A DNA stretch of 64,000 nucleotides from CAVVWJ01 sp965652025 (GTDB taxonomy: Bacteria > Gemmatimonadota > Gemmatimonadetes > Gemmatimonadales > GWC2-71-9): NCBI GenBank assembly GCA_965652025.1, contig CBFGTM010000005.1:27787-91786 (forward strand), written 5' to 3'. The notes beneath the pieces are model-generated. The model was given only the letters and a program-made list of their open reading frames with translations, searched no databases and was not told where the DNA came from. This document shows, in pieces, positions 26,361 to 33,536 of the stretch. Position 1 is the first letter of the stretch, and the number at the start of each line of letters is the position of its first letter. The position numbers and the translations under genes are program-made.

Positions 26361-28727
26361 TCACCTGGCGAATCGATCCGAACTTGTTCGCAGCATCGGT
26401 CGAGCGCTATGAACGACCGGGTTGGGACTGGTGCCTTTACCCGGCTGAACTTTTCCACCGCCCTTTCCTTGTGTTATCCGAGGGATGGACCAGACGAAGA
26501 CGCTGAAGATGTTGGAAAAGTCGTCAGTCCATAAACCCACGTCTTCGCGCTTCTGCAGCGGGCGCCACCGCTCATCCTTGCGCAAGGCAGCCAGGCGCGT
26601 TGGATTCGACGCCATGGCAACCCAAATGGATGGGAACCCCTCAGTCTCCACCTCCACCGCGCGCCCCGTATTCCTGCGAATGAGTCCGGCTGTCTGCGTG
26701 GCGTCAATGAGACCGGCGAGCACCGGCTCCAGGTTGAGATATCGGTTACTGATGTGGAAGACCAGGATACCGTTTTCGGAGAGCTTGCTCCGATATCCAG
26801 ACAAGGCCTGAAGGGTCAGAAGATGAACAGGGATTGCATCTGAGCTGAAGGCATCGAGCACGATTATGTCATAATAGTGGTCGGGGGCGTCGGCCAGGGC
26901 GAGGCGCCCGTCACCCAGAACCACTCGTACCTTGGCTGGTGTGTCTTTCAGATAGGTGAAGTAGTTCGTGTCCAAGGCGACCTTGGCAATGTCGGGGTCG
27001 ATCTCATAGAACGTCCACTCTTCTCCAGCGCCCGCATAGGACACCAACCCACCAGCACCGAGGCCAAGCACCGCCACTCGCCGTTGTGGACTCGGCGGGA
27101 ACGCCCGGAACACATCGCCGATTGGGCCAGAGCGATAGTAATACGTGACCGGCTCCCGTCGCCTTGTGGGGTCGGTGCTCTGGGCCCCATGGTTGGTCGT
27201 TCCATGCATGAGCCAACGGATCTGTTTGTCAAAGTCGTCGCGTATTTCCCGCACCCCAAAGAAATTTCGCTCCTTGAGAAGAATGCCGGGCTGGGCGCGT
27301 GCCGTTACTATCCCGGCGACGACGACCAGCCCGACGGCCAGGGCAAAGCGGGCGGGATTGCGGCTCATCCGAAGACAAACCATGGCGACCACTGCCGACG
27401 ACATGATCACGAGTGCAGGTATCGGTCGGTCTGGATCACCGAGACGGCTCCACACCATAACCGCGCACGCGCCCAAGATCAGGCCGATGTCTCTCCCGAG
27501 ACCCTTGTGGGATGACTGGACGCCGGACCAGGGGCGAACCGCGCAGGCGATGAGGATGGTGAGTGGGTATTCGAGAACGGAATCAAAAGCCGCGGGGGCT
27601 ATGACGGCGTTGAAAATCCCGCCCAGTACCCCCCCGATTGCGAGACACAGGTAGAAGTCGGTCAAACGAGAGGGGGCCGGTTTTGTCGCTGCCAGCTCCC
27701 CATGGCATACCAGCGCGGTAACAAAGAAGACGATCAAATGGAGAGGAAGAAGCCAGATCCCCGAGGCCGATGGGCCCCAAAAGTGAACGACCGCAAGTAC
27801 GATCAAGCCGATCGGTTGCCAGCGCACCAAGCCGCTCTGGGAAATCCAGGTGCGCCGGCCAAAAACCATGGTGAACGACAGAAGATAGAGAACCAGGGGA
27901 ATGATCCAGAGGAGCGGCACCGCCGCTATGTCGGTGGTGATGTAGGTCGTGAGGGCCAGGAAGAAGCTGGACGGCACGAAGGCAAGCAGCATCCAGCGAA
28001 GCATCGTGCGCCGGCCGACCTGAGCCACCGGAACGGCGAACTCCTCGAAGGTCAGAGGAGAGGCGGTCAAGGGTCTCAAGTAGGCCGCAGAGATAAAGAC
28101 CAGTGCCACCAGGAGGAGGTAACCCCAACTCCACAGCCGGGTCTGACCGTTCAGGGTGATGGCCGGTTCGATGACAAAGGGATAGCTCACCAGCGCAATC
28201 AGACTACCCAGATTGCTGGCCGCATACAGGAAGTAAGGATTATGCGCCGATGGGTGAGCCGTCCGGGAGAACCACACCTGAAGTAAGGGGCCCGTACTCG
28301 ACAGAAGCACGAACGGAGCGCCAAGGGAGGCAGTAAGGACCAACAGCAGCCACAGAGTGGGGTGCTCGACCCGGAATTCGGCGCCGGTAGCTGTCACTCC
28401 GATCGGGAGCAGCAGGAGACAGAGAGCCAGCAAGCCGAGGTGCACGAAAGCCTGGCGTCGGGGGCTCAGCCACCGTGAACCGATGTGGGCGTAGAAATAG
28501 CCCAACAGAAGCGCACCCTGGAAGAAGAGCATGCAGGTGGTCCACACCGCGGGGCTGCCCCCCAGAAGTGGGAGCACCATTTTCCCGAACATTGGCTCCA
28601 CCACAAAGAGCAGGGCAGCACTAAGGAAAACGGCCACTGTAAATACTGGACCAATCAGATGGCTTCCTGGTTTGGCCCTGAGTACTGGCTCAGAGGCTAC
28701 CTCAAGCTGGGCCGTGTTGATGTCCAT
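26361..28727 (-). CDS. Fused membrane domain/spermidine synthase-like protein
   Basis: 788 residues in two parts. Residues 1-490 hold about thirteen to fourteen hydrophobic helices, starting with one near 28-45. After about residue 540 comes a soluble spermidine-synthase-like Rossmann domain: VAVLGLGAGGLVSYAG (motif I), FYEIDPDIAKVA, VVLGDGRLAL and DIIVLDAFSSDAIPVHLLT. This fused MFS/SpdSyn architecture is widespread and its reaction is mostly unproven. The C-terminal 40 residues are low-complexity and basic. No amine-binding signature can be confirmed by eye. It lies upstream of the GT87-like gene and may be part of the same transcript. Confidence 0.88.
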   Translation of the reverse strand: MDINTAQLEVASEPVLRAKPGSHLIGPVFTVAVFLSAALLFVVEPMFGKMVLPLLGGSPAVWTTCMLFFQGALLLGYFYAHIGSRWLSPRRQAFVHLGLLALCLLLLPIGVTATGAEFRVEHPTLWLLLVLTASLGAPFVLLSSTGPLLQVWFSRTAHPSAHNPYFLYAASNLGSLIALVSYPFVIEPAITLNGQTRLWSWGYLLLVALVFISAAYLRPLTASPLTFEEFAVPVAQVGRRTMLRWMLLAFVPSSFFLALTTYITTDIAAVPLLWIIPLVLYLLSFTMVFGRRTWISQSGLVRWQPIGLIVLAVVHFWGPSASGIWLLPLHLIVFFVTALVCHGELAATKPAPSRLTDFYLCLAIGGVLGGIFNAVIAPAAFDSVLEYPLTILIACAVRPWSGVQSSHKGLGRDIGLILGACAVMVWSRLGDPDRPIPALVIMSSAVVAMVCLRMSRNPARFALAVGLVVVAGIVTARAQPGILLKERNFFGVREIRDDFDKQIRWLMHGTTNHGAQSTDPTRRREPVTYYYRSGPIGDVFRAFPPSPQRRVAVLGLGAGGLVSYAGAGEEWTFYEIDPDIAKVALDTNYFTYLKDTPAKVRVVLGDGRLALADAPDHYYDIIVLDAFSSDAIPVHLLTLQALSGYRSKLSENGILVFHISNRYLNLEPVLAGLIDATQTAGLIRRNTGRAVEVETEGFPSIWVAMASNPTRLAALRKDERWRPLQKREDVGLWTDDFSNIFSVFVWSIPRITQGKGGGKVQPGKGTSPNPVVHSARPMLRTSSDRFAR

Positions 28728-28845
28728 TGTCGGTCAGTTAGTAGGAGACTGCAGACCGCAGATGCACCTGTGCTGCCACCCTGTGCCGAGGTAAAGTCAC
28801 CAGGGCGGGGAGTATGCGGTGTCTGCAAGGTGTAGCTCGGGATTG

Positions 28846-29034
28846 CTACGAGCCGAGCTTCCAAACCTTGGCGAACTTGATTGCGGCTAGGACCAGGAAC
28901 ACGAGCGCAGCCACCCAGAGCAGGGTCGCCAGCCAGCCTTCCACCAGGAAGGAGAGGCCGGCCAGCGCCAGGGCGAGGGCCGCGAGCCGAAGTGGGGGGG
29001 TGAGGTGCCACTGCGGAGCTCTCGGTGCGGTCAT
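28846..29034 (-). CDS. Small two-helix membrane protein (unknown)
   Basis: 62 residues from ATG 29034 (MTAPRAPQWHLTPP), preceded by GAGGA with normal spacing; the open frame runs to 29103 without support. Two hydrophobic helices (LAALALALAGLSFLV and LATLLWVAALVFLVLAAI) are separated by a short EGW turn, with a basic C-terminus. No family recognised. It is the most upstream gene of the minus-strand run that continues into the fused membrane/SpdSyn gene, 118 bp away. Confidence 0.65.
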   Translation of the reverse strand: MTAPRAPQWHLTPPLRLAALALALAGLSFLVEGWLATLLWVAALVFLVLAAIKFAKVWKLGS

Positions 29035-29350
29035 CCCAATCCTCTCAATCCAAGGGTGAACCAGCAGGTTCGGAGGAGTTTTGAGACACCTGCTGGAAAA
29101 CAAGGCTGCCGGCCACGAGAGGCAACTGATGCCCCTTCAGCGATGACCCGGCATGCTCTTGGAACGAAATGCTATGGTGCTGATGGAGTTCGAAGCCACG
29201 ACACGGGCGAAGCCAACCGGCAACATAATAGCGATTGCTCGCCCTGCTGGCCATGACCCAACCCAGGGCGACGGCTGAGAAGATCCCATCCCTGCCCATT
29301 GCGGGGCCATATTACTTTAGAAGAGCCTGCCCTACCTGATTGGTGTTTTT
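29035..29350. other. Intergenic region between divergent genes
   Basis: 316 bp without a convincing gene. It should hold promoters for the small membrane protein (minus) and the secreted repeat protein (plus), but I cannot place either. The only clear structure is the hairpin at 29061-29096. A minus frame of 84 codons (29045-29299) has no ribosome site or recognisable sequence. Confidence 0.6.
29061..29096. repeat. Inverted repeat, 9-bp stem
   Basis: CCAGCAGGT (29061-29069) and ACCTGCTGG (29088-29096) pair perfectly around an 18-nt loop. On the minus strand this sits 27 bp before the start of the 62-residue membrane protein, so it could fold in its leader RNA or bind a regulator. No T-tract follows on either strand. 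Confidence 0.5.
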
Positions 29351-30037
29351 ATGTCTTTGCACCACATAGTTTTTGCAGCCGGGCTGATAGCTTCGACCAG
29401 CTTGATTTTCCCGCCTGCTGCTTCCGGGCAGACCCCCAGTGCCGACAGTGCCGCCCCACCAGTCGACACGTCTGTGACCGACAGCGTCTCACAAGGCAAC
29501 AGCACTCGCCTGACCGTGGACAGCCTCGGCGCCCGGACTGGTGGAGCAGGCCAGCCGGAGCAAGGGTCCGACAGTGTTCGTCCGCCGGTACCGGTTGACA
29601 GTATCCTCAGGAAGGCCTGCCGAGGTTCTGGAGGTTCAGCAACCTTAGCTCGGGACCTGCTGGTAGTTGTCTTCGCGCCCGAAGCAGCGAGGGCCGACCG
29701 TGCTGCGCTTGCCAGGGAGGTTGGGGGCAAACTGCTCGGTCCGGTAAGCTCAGAACCGGGGGCCTACTACTTGAAGGTACCGACCCGAGGGCAGGAGCAC
29801 CGCCTGAGAGCGGCGGCCGATGAGCTCGTCCGCTCTGGCCTGGTTCGGCGGGTAGGCACTCGGGCCTGCCCATCGCCGGCACCAGCCGACACCAGCCGCA
29901 AGGCACCAGCCGACACCAGCCGCAAGGCACCAGCGGACACTGGCTCTAGGACACCTGCCGATACCAGCCGTCCGACCTCTGCCGATACCGGTAGTGCAGG
30001 GCCTGCCGACACTAGCCGCGCAGGGGTGATTGATTAA
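29351..30037 (+). CDS. Secreted protein with I9-like (protease propeptide-like) domain and PADTSR octapeptide repeats
   Basis: 228 residues. A signal peptide ends near PPAASGQ (residue 27); a Ser/Asp/Pro-rich stretch follows. Residues 102-171 run DLLVVVFAPEAARAD, GGKLLGPVSSEPGAYYLKVP and AADELVRSGLVRRV, the strand-helix-strand-helix-strand order of inhibitor I9/fervidolysin-type propeptides. Residues 178-225 are six copies of an 8-residue unit (PADTSRKA, PADTSRKA, PADTGSRT, PADTSRPT, SADTGSAG, PADTSRAG). Cys90 and Cys173 flank the domain and may pair. It converges with a subtilisin-like protease gene 107 bp away, so it may be a separate inhibitor or chaperone for that enzyme; this role is inference and the I9 resemblance is by eye. 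Confidence 0.75.
   Translation: MSLHHIVFAAGLIASTSLIFPPAASGQTPSADSAAPPVDTSVTDSVSQGNSTRLTVDSLGARTGGAGQPEQGSDSVRPPVPVDSILRKACRGSGGSATLARDLLVVVFAPEAARADRAALAREVGGKLLGPVSSEPGAYYLKVPTRGQEHRLRAAADELVRSGLVRRVGTRACPSPAPADTSRKAPADTSRKAPADTGSRTPADTSRPTSADTGSAGPADTSRAGVID
29882..30025 (+). repeat. Six in-frame 24-bp repeats (octapeptide PADTSRxx)
   Basis: Six consecutive 24-bp units encode eight residues each, the first two identical in protein. Units 1 and 2 are nearly identical in DNA, as expected for recent slippage; later units have diverged. The array is extracellular in the predicted protein and rich in Pro, Asp, Thr and Ser, suiting a flexible, possibly glycosylated or wall-spanning tail. Confidence 0.85.
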
Positions 30038-30094
30038 TCCAACAGCTTGCGCGACCCATTCGGTACCTGATCCGGGCTTCGCAGGTAGGCAAGG

Positions 30095-30123
30095 CAACGG
30101 CCCTCAGAGATGGAGGGCCGTTG
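30095..30123. terminator. Bidirectional terminator between convergent genes
   Basis: CAACGGCCCTC (30095-30105) pairs perfectly with GAGGGCCGTTG (30113-30123), an 11-bp stem with a 7-nt loop, followed on the plus strand by TCTTGT. It lies between the ends of the repeat protein (30037) and the protease (30145), the place expected for a shared terminator. The T-tract is short on both sides. Confidence 0.8.
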
Positions 30124-30144
30124 TCTTGTAATCCTGACACGTAG

Positions 30145-31683
30145 CTACTTCCTCGCTGATCCTCGTATGTTCACGACTTTGGCGAAGCGGCCGGTCTGTC
30201 CAATCGCATCGCTGACCACGAGGACGACCGTATACTTCCCCCCCGCCGTGTACGCGTGAAACATCTTTGGACTGGCGCTCGTGGCCGTGGTACCATCGCC
30301 CCAGGTCCACTGGTAGGTCACGATGCCGCGGTCATCGGTCGAGGCGGTCGCGTCAAATGTGCACTGTCCCTTGGGGCAGCTCGCGCTGAAGCTCGCGGTG
30401 GGTGGCCTATCGCCGGGAGGTGGTAGAGGGATCGAGGTGGTGTCCGGAGGCGGCGGTTCGGAGCTCGCGCCCCCGATGAACCCGGTGTAGAGCAAGAGAT
30501 TTGGCGATCCCGCGCCGAGTGCCGAAAGGACGCCGGCGGTCGCGTTGCTGGTGATGGCGCTCGCAACCTGCGCTGGGCTGGCAGTGGGGTTGGCGGCGAG
30601 ATACAAGGCCGAGGCGCCGGCGACGTGGGGAGCCGCCATGGAGGTGCCACTCATTCCGGCATAGACCGTGTCATTGGTATACCAGGTCGAGATGATTGAC
30701 CGACCGGGAGCGTATAGATCCAGACACCTCCCGTAACTGGAATAGCTCTCTTGCGCGTCGGCTTGATTTGAGGCTCCGACAGTCAGGGCAGCCGCAACGT
30801 TGGCAGGTGTGGTATTACAGGCATCGCTGGATGAATTCCCCGCTCCCACCGCGTAAACCACACCAGATGCAATTGAGTTCTGGACGGCTTGGGCCAGCGT
30901 AGACGAAGAGGAGGTGGCGATGCTCATGTTGGCAACCGCTGGACGCACGCGGTTCTTCGTTACCCAATCAATGCCTGCAATTATGCCGCTTATCGATCCT
31001 CTGCCGTCACAGCCGAGGACGCGGATACCGATAATCTTCACTGCCTTCGCGACCCCGAACCGGCTGCTTCCGACGATTCCAGCCACGTGAGTTCCGTGGC
31101 CGTGGCAGTCATTGGTGCCGTTGCCGTCGCTGATGGCGCTGTAGGCGCCAACAGCCCGGCCGCCGAACTCGACATGCGTGGCGCGTATACCCGTATCCAG
31201 AATGTAGGCGCTCACCCCGGCGCCGGTGTTGGGGTAGATATAGTACTGATCATAGGGGAGCGCACGTTGATCAATGCGGGATAGTCCCCACTGCGATGCC
31301 CAAAGCAGTTGAGCGTCGGCCGTCTGTGCCATCTGGTCTTGCTCAACCGACGCCACGTTCGGATTTCTTCTGAGGGCCTCGATCGCCTGCGCCGGCAGCT
31401 TGGCCGAGAATCCTTTCAGTGCCGCGGTGTAGGTGAACCGGAGCGTGCCGCCGTGCTGGGCCACCAGCGCCCGGGCATGAGCTGCCGGGTCCGGCAGGCT
31501 GGAGTTGAACACCACGATGTACTGGTCAGGGATGGTCGCTGCGGTGGCGCTGAGCTGGGTGGCTATCGGTTCTGCTGGTGCGGTAGGTCCGGAAGGACCG
31601 TCGTCCGGCCGGCACCCGGGCACCAGCATCATGCCCAGAATGACAGCCAAGACAAAGCCGAAACCCCGTGGGGTGGACAGCAT
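30145..31683 (-). CDS. Subtilisin-like S8 serine protease, probable lipoprotein, with I9 propeptide and PKD domain
   Basis: 512 residues. A signal peptide ends in MLVPGC, a plausible lipobox with Cys24. An I9 propeptide follows (DQYIVVFN near 53-60 to NVASVEQDQ near 109-117). The proteinase-K-like catalytic domain has Asp163 (AYILDTGIR), His196 (CHGHGTHVAGIVG), oxyanion Asn283 (AVGAGNSS) and Ser348 (MSGTSMAAPHVAG). After a Pro/Ser-rich linker near residue 415 is a C-terminal PKD domain (TASFSASCPKGQCTFDATAS, then YQWTWGDGT). The mature enzyme should act outside the cytoplasm, tethered to a membrane and perhaps binding other surface proteins through PKD. AGGAGGGGG precedes the ATG, directly after the 3' end of a c-di-GMP-I riboswitch, so expression should respond to c-di-GMP. 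Confidence 0.96.
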   Translation of the reverse strand: MLSTPRGFGFVLAVILGMMLVPGCRPDDGPSGPTAPAEPIATQLSATAATIPDQYIVVFNSSLPDPAAHARALVAQHGGTLRFTYTAALKGFSAKLPAQAIEALRRNPNVASVEQDQMAQTADAQLLWASQWGLSRIDQRALPYDQYYIYPNTGAGVSAYILDTGIRATHVEFGGRAVGAYSAISDGNGTNDCHGHGTHVAGIVGSSRFGVAKAVKIIGIRVLGCDGRGSISGIIAGIDWVTKNRVRPAVANMSIATSSSSTLAQAVQNSIASGVVYAVGAGNSSSDACNTTPANVAAALTVGASNQADAQESYSSYGRCLDLYAPGRSIISTWYTNDTVYAGMSGTSMAAPHVAGASALYLAANPTASPAQVASAITSNATAGVLSALGAGSPNLLLYTGFIGGASSEPPPPDTTSIPLPPPGDRPPTASFSASCPKGQCTFDATASTDDRGIVTYQWTWGDGTTATSASPKMFHAYTAGGKYTVVLVVSDAIGQTGRFAKVVNIRGSARK

Positions 31684-31702
31684 AAACCCCCTCCTGCGGT
31701 TC

Positions 31703-31805
31703 GTTCGGCGGCCCGACTAGCATGGCCCGGCGCGTCGGTGCGCAGTGGGCGTTAGCCTCGTGGCTTTGCGTCCCCGCCTTTCGACGGGTTTGCCTTTGTC
31801 GCGAC
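31703..31805 (-). promoter_or_regulatory. Cyclic-di-GMP-I (GEMM-I) riboswitch in the protease leader
   Basis: Read on the minus strand, the segment begins CGCGACAAAGGCAAACC (GGCAAACC at 31787-31794), a GAAA tetraloop helix, then GGGACGCAAAGCC (complement of 31762-31774), GGCTAA, a variable hairpin, TGCTAGTCGGG and a closing GCCGCCGAAC. Those are the conserved blocks of the GEMM-I class in order: the P2 stem capped by GAAA, its tetraloop receptor and the ligand-pocket GACGCAAAGCC. The aptamer ends about 10 nt before the AGGAGG ribosome site of the S8 protease. No terminator T-tract is visible, so control is probably at translation. Confidence 0.93.
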
Positions 31806-32041
31806 CCTCACATGGAGGGGGCGATCCTGCCGATCAGTTGTGAGATGGCGAGCGCCAGGTAAGCCGGCGCGACTCCTCTGAGGCGACTCCTATTCTTATA
31901 GAAGTACGGGTTCAACGGCGTCAGGCTAAGGCTGCCGCTATCCGAAGATCGGTTTCGAGGCTTGCAGGCGTCAAGCCACATCGCTTGCAGCTTCTTCCAC
32001 TGCAGCATCTTGCAGCGACATCTGATTGATTACTGGAAATG
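31806..32041. other. Intergenic region upstream of the riboswitch
   Basis: 236 bp between the pilin-head lipoprotein gene and the aptamer; with the riboswitch the gene-free stretch is 358 bp. It should contain the protease promoter, but I cannot place it firmly; TATAAGAAT occurs on the minus strand near 31890. A minus frame (31808-32008, 66 codons) has no ribosome site and is not called. Confidence 0.5.
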
Positions 32042-32935
32042 CTAGTCGTCGCAGACTGGGACGCCTGCACGGCTGTCCTGCCTCTTGAGCGCGTCCGTTA
32101 GCGGCCGCCTGGCGACTGCTCCGACCCAAATGACGCAGCTCTTCCCCGGAAATCTGGCATGGGTAGCTCTGGCCGCCCACGACTGTGCGTCGGCCGTGAG
32201 GATTTCTACCCGCACATCACGATGCCAGAGGTACTGTAGAGCAAGGGTTTGGGTGCGAAGAGCGTATACCCCCTGCATCGCGAAGTACGTCTCTTGGGAA
32301 TGCGCGAGATTCCGGAGGTCGACCTTCATCAACACTCGCGGGTCCAGCAGGTCCAGTGCGCTACCGGTATCAGGCGCCGGAGGAGCAGGGTTGGCTGGTG
32401 GAGCCTTGGGCGCTCTCGCGGTGGTTTGCGGCCGTGGGGCCCGGGACCTGAAGTCGTCACAGACCGGAACCCCCTCCCGTCCCGACCTTACGTATTTGAG
32501 CGTGGTGGGCGGCGCCTCCGCCTGACCCACGAAAATGACACAGTCTCTGCCCGGGAGCTCGGCATGGGTCCCGCTCACGGCCCAGCCGTCCCGCGAGATC
32601 CAGAGAAAGCGGATCCTGGTATCCGGATCCAGCCGTACTCCGATATGCCCAAGATCGTCATTGTAGGTGCCGTTCTCGGCAAAAAACGTCTCCTCCGCCT
32701 CGACCAGCTGACGCAAGGTGCGACGGATCTTGGCGAAGTTCGCCGCGGCAGTGACCGGATCCAATGCAGTGTCGCTGCCTCTAGAGGGAGCGGAGACCGA
32801 CGGCAGGTCGGCCGAGTCCGCTGTCTCGGCTGCACGTGCGGGAACCCTGGCCAGGTTCTTCAAGTCACTACATGCGCCTGACACCAGCACGGATGCGAGC
32901 AGCGAGCCGTGCCCTATTAGTGCCCTGGAAAACAT
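32042..32935 (-). CDS. Probable lipoprotein with two tandem type IV pilin-head-like domains
   Basis: 297 residues. A short signal sequence ends VLVSGACSD; Cys22 could be lipidated, although the lipobox is imperfect. Two related modules follow, about residues 67-161 and 202-297, joined by a Pro/Ala-rich linker (165-190). Each starts with a helix like LRQLVEAEETFFAENGTYND or VDLRNLAHSQETYFAMQGVY, continues through a WAVSGTHAELPGRDCVIFVG or WAARATHARFPGKSCVIWVG block, and ends GVPVCDD, so two cysteines per module could pair. The helix-then-strand pattern is that of the C-terminal head of type IV pilins and pseudopilins, but the hydrophobic N-terminal pilin helix is absent. Possibly a pilus- or surface-binding lipoprotein; function unknown. 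AAGGA lies about 10 nt before the ATG. Confidence 0.75.
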   Translation of the reverse strand: MFSRALIGHGSLLASVLVSGACSDLKNLARVPARAAETADSADLPSVSAPSRGSDTALDPVTAAANFAKIRRTLRQLVEAEETFFAENGTYNDDLGHIGVRLDPDTRIRFLWISRDGWAVSGTHAELPGRDCVIFVGQAEAPPTTLKYVRSGREGVPVCDDFRSRAPRPQTTARAPKAPPANPAPPAPDTGSALDLLDPRVLMKVDLRNLAHSQETYFAMQGVYALRTQTLALQYLWHRDVRVEILTADAQSWAARATHARFPGKSCVIWVGAVARRPLTDALKRQDSRAGVPVCDD

Positions 32936-33120
32936 TCGGAGAGATTCCTTACCGGTCGAGAAACGGATGGCAGATCCTGCTATATCATAGCTCCAAAATG
33001 CCGGGCCTGCGTCAGGGGATTAGCCGACTGATGAGGCCGGGGATGCCGGCCTTCCGATCACCTTCGCCCAGATCCATCAGTGAAGCTGCCGAGCGGTTGA
33101 ATCGAGTCTCGAACGCAGTT

Positions 33121-33150
33121 AATTTCACCGCCTAAGTGAAAAATTTCACT
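33121..33150. promoter_or_regulatory. Rex-like operator and putative promoter region of nuo
   Basis: AGTGAAAAATTTCACT (33135-33150) is a perfect inverted repeat with core GTGAA-N4-TTCAC, the conserved core of Rex NADH/NAD+-sensing repressor sites (consensus TTGTGAA-N4-TTCACAA). The outer TT/AA pairs do not match. A third half-site, AATTTCAC at 33121-33128, faces the first in the opposite sense. The site ends 20 bp before nuoA. A weak sigma-70-like pair TTGAAT (33097) and TAATTT (33120), 17 bp apart, would place it at the transcription start. Rex control of nuo is known in other bacteria; here it is inference. Confidence 0.55.
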
Positions 33151-33170
33151 AAGCGGGGATCTCCACGCTG

Positions 33171-33536
33171 ATGCTGCAGCCCTACGTGCCACTCCTGTTG
33201 CTGATCCTGTTTGTGATTGCCAACGCGATCATGATGCTGGGTGTGTCCCACATCCTCTCTACCTACCGCCGCACGCCGACCAAGATCGCACCCTACGAGT
33301 CGGGCATGCCGGTCTTGGGCGACGCCCGGGAGCGGTTCTCGGTCAAGTTTTATCTGGTGGCGATGCTGTTCATCGTCTTCGATATCGAGACCGTCTTCAT
33401 GATCCCCTGGGCGGTCGCCTTTCAGCAGCTCGGCTCGATGGGGGGATTGCTCATCATCGAGATGTTCGTCTTCATCCTCATTCTGGCAGTGGGATACGTG
33501 TACCTCTGGAAGCGCGGAGCGCTCCAATGGGACTGA
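33171..33536 (+). CDS. nuoA: NADH-quinone oxidoreductase subunit A
   Basis: 121 residues, three transmembrane helices. The cytoplasmic loop KIAPYESGMPVLGDARERFS contains the family-conserved YESG, and LVAMLFIVFDIETVFMIPW holds the essential acidic residues of the second helix. Part of the membrane arm near the quinone site. First gene of a 14-gene operon; its end overlaps nuoB by 10 bp. Normal length. Confidence 0.97.
   Translation: MLQPYVPLLLLILFVIANAIMMLGVSHILSTYRRTPTKIAPYESGMPVLGDARERFSVKFYLVAMLFIVFDIETVFMIPWAVAFQQLGSMGGLLIIEMFVFILILAVGYVYLWKRGALQWD

Noticed and set aside
29104..29260. A TTCGAA-containing stretch resembling a tRNA or tmRNA T-arm
   Set aside because: The flanking bases do not form a 5-bp T stem on either strand and no acceptor stem is present.
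29045..29299. An 84-codon minus-strand frame upstream of the small membrane protein
   Set aside because: Overlaps the better-supported ATG context at 29034, has no ribosome site and resembles no family.
31808..32008. A 66-codon minus-strand frame between the riboswitch and the pilin-head gene
   Set aside because: No Shine-Dalgarno, no recognised family, and it lies where the protease promoter should be. I briefly considered a transposase or recombinase remnant but found nothing to support it.
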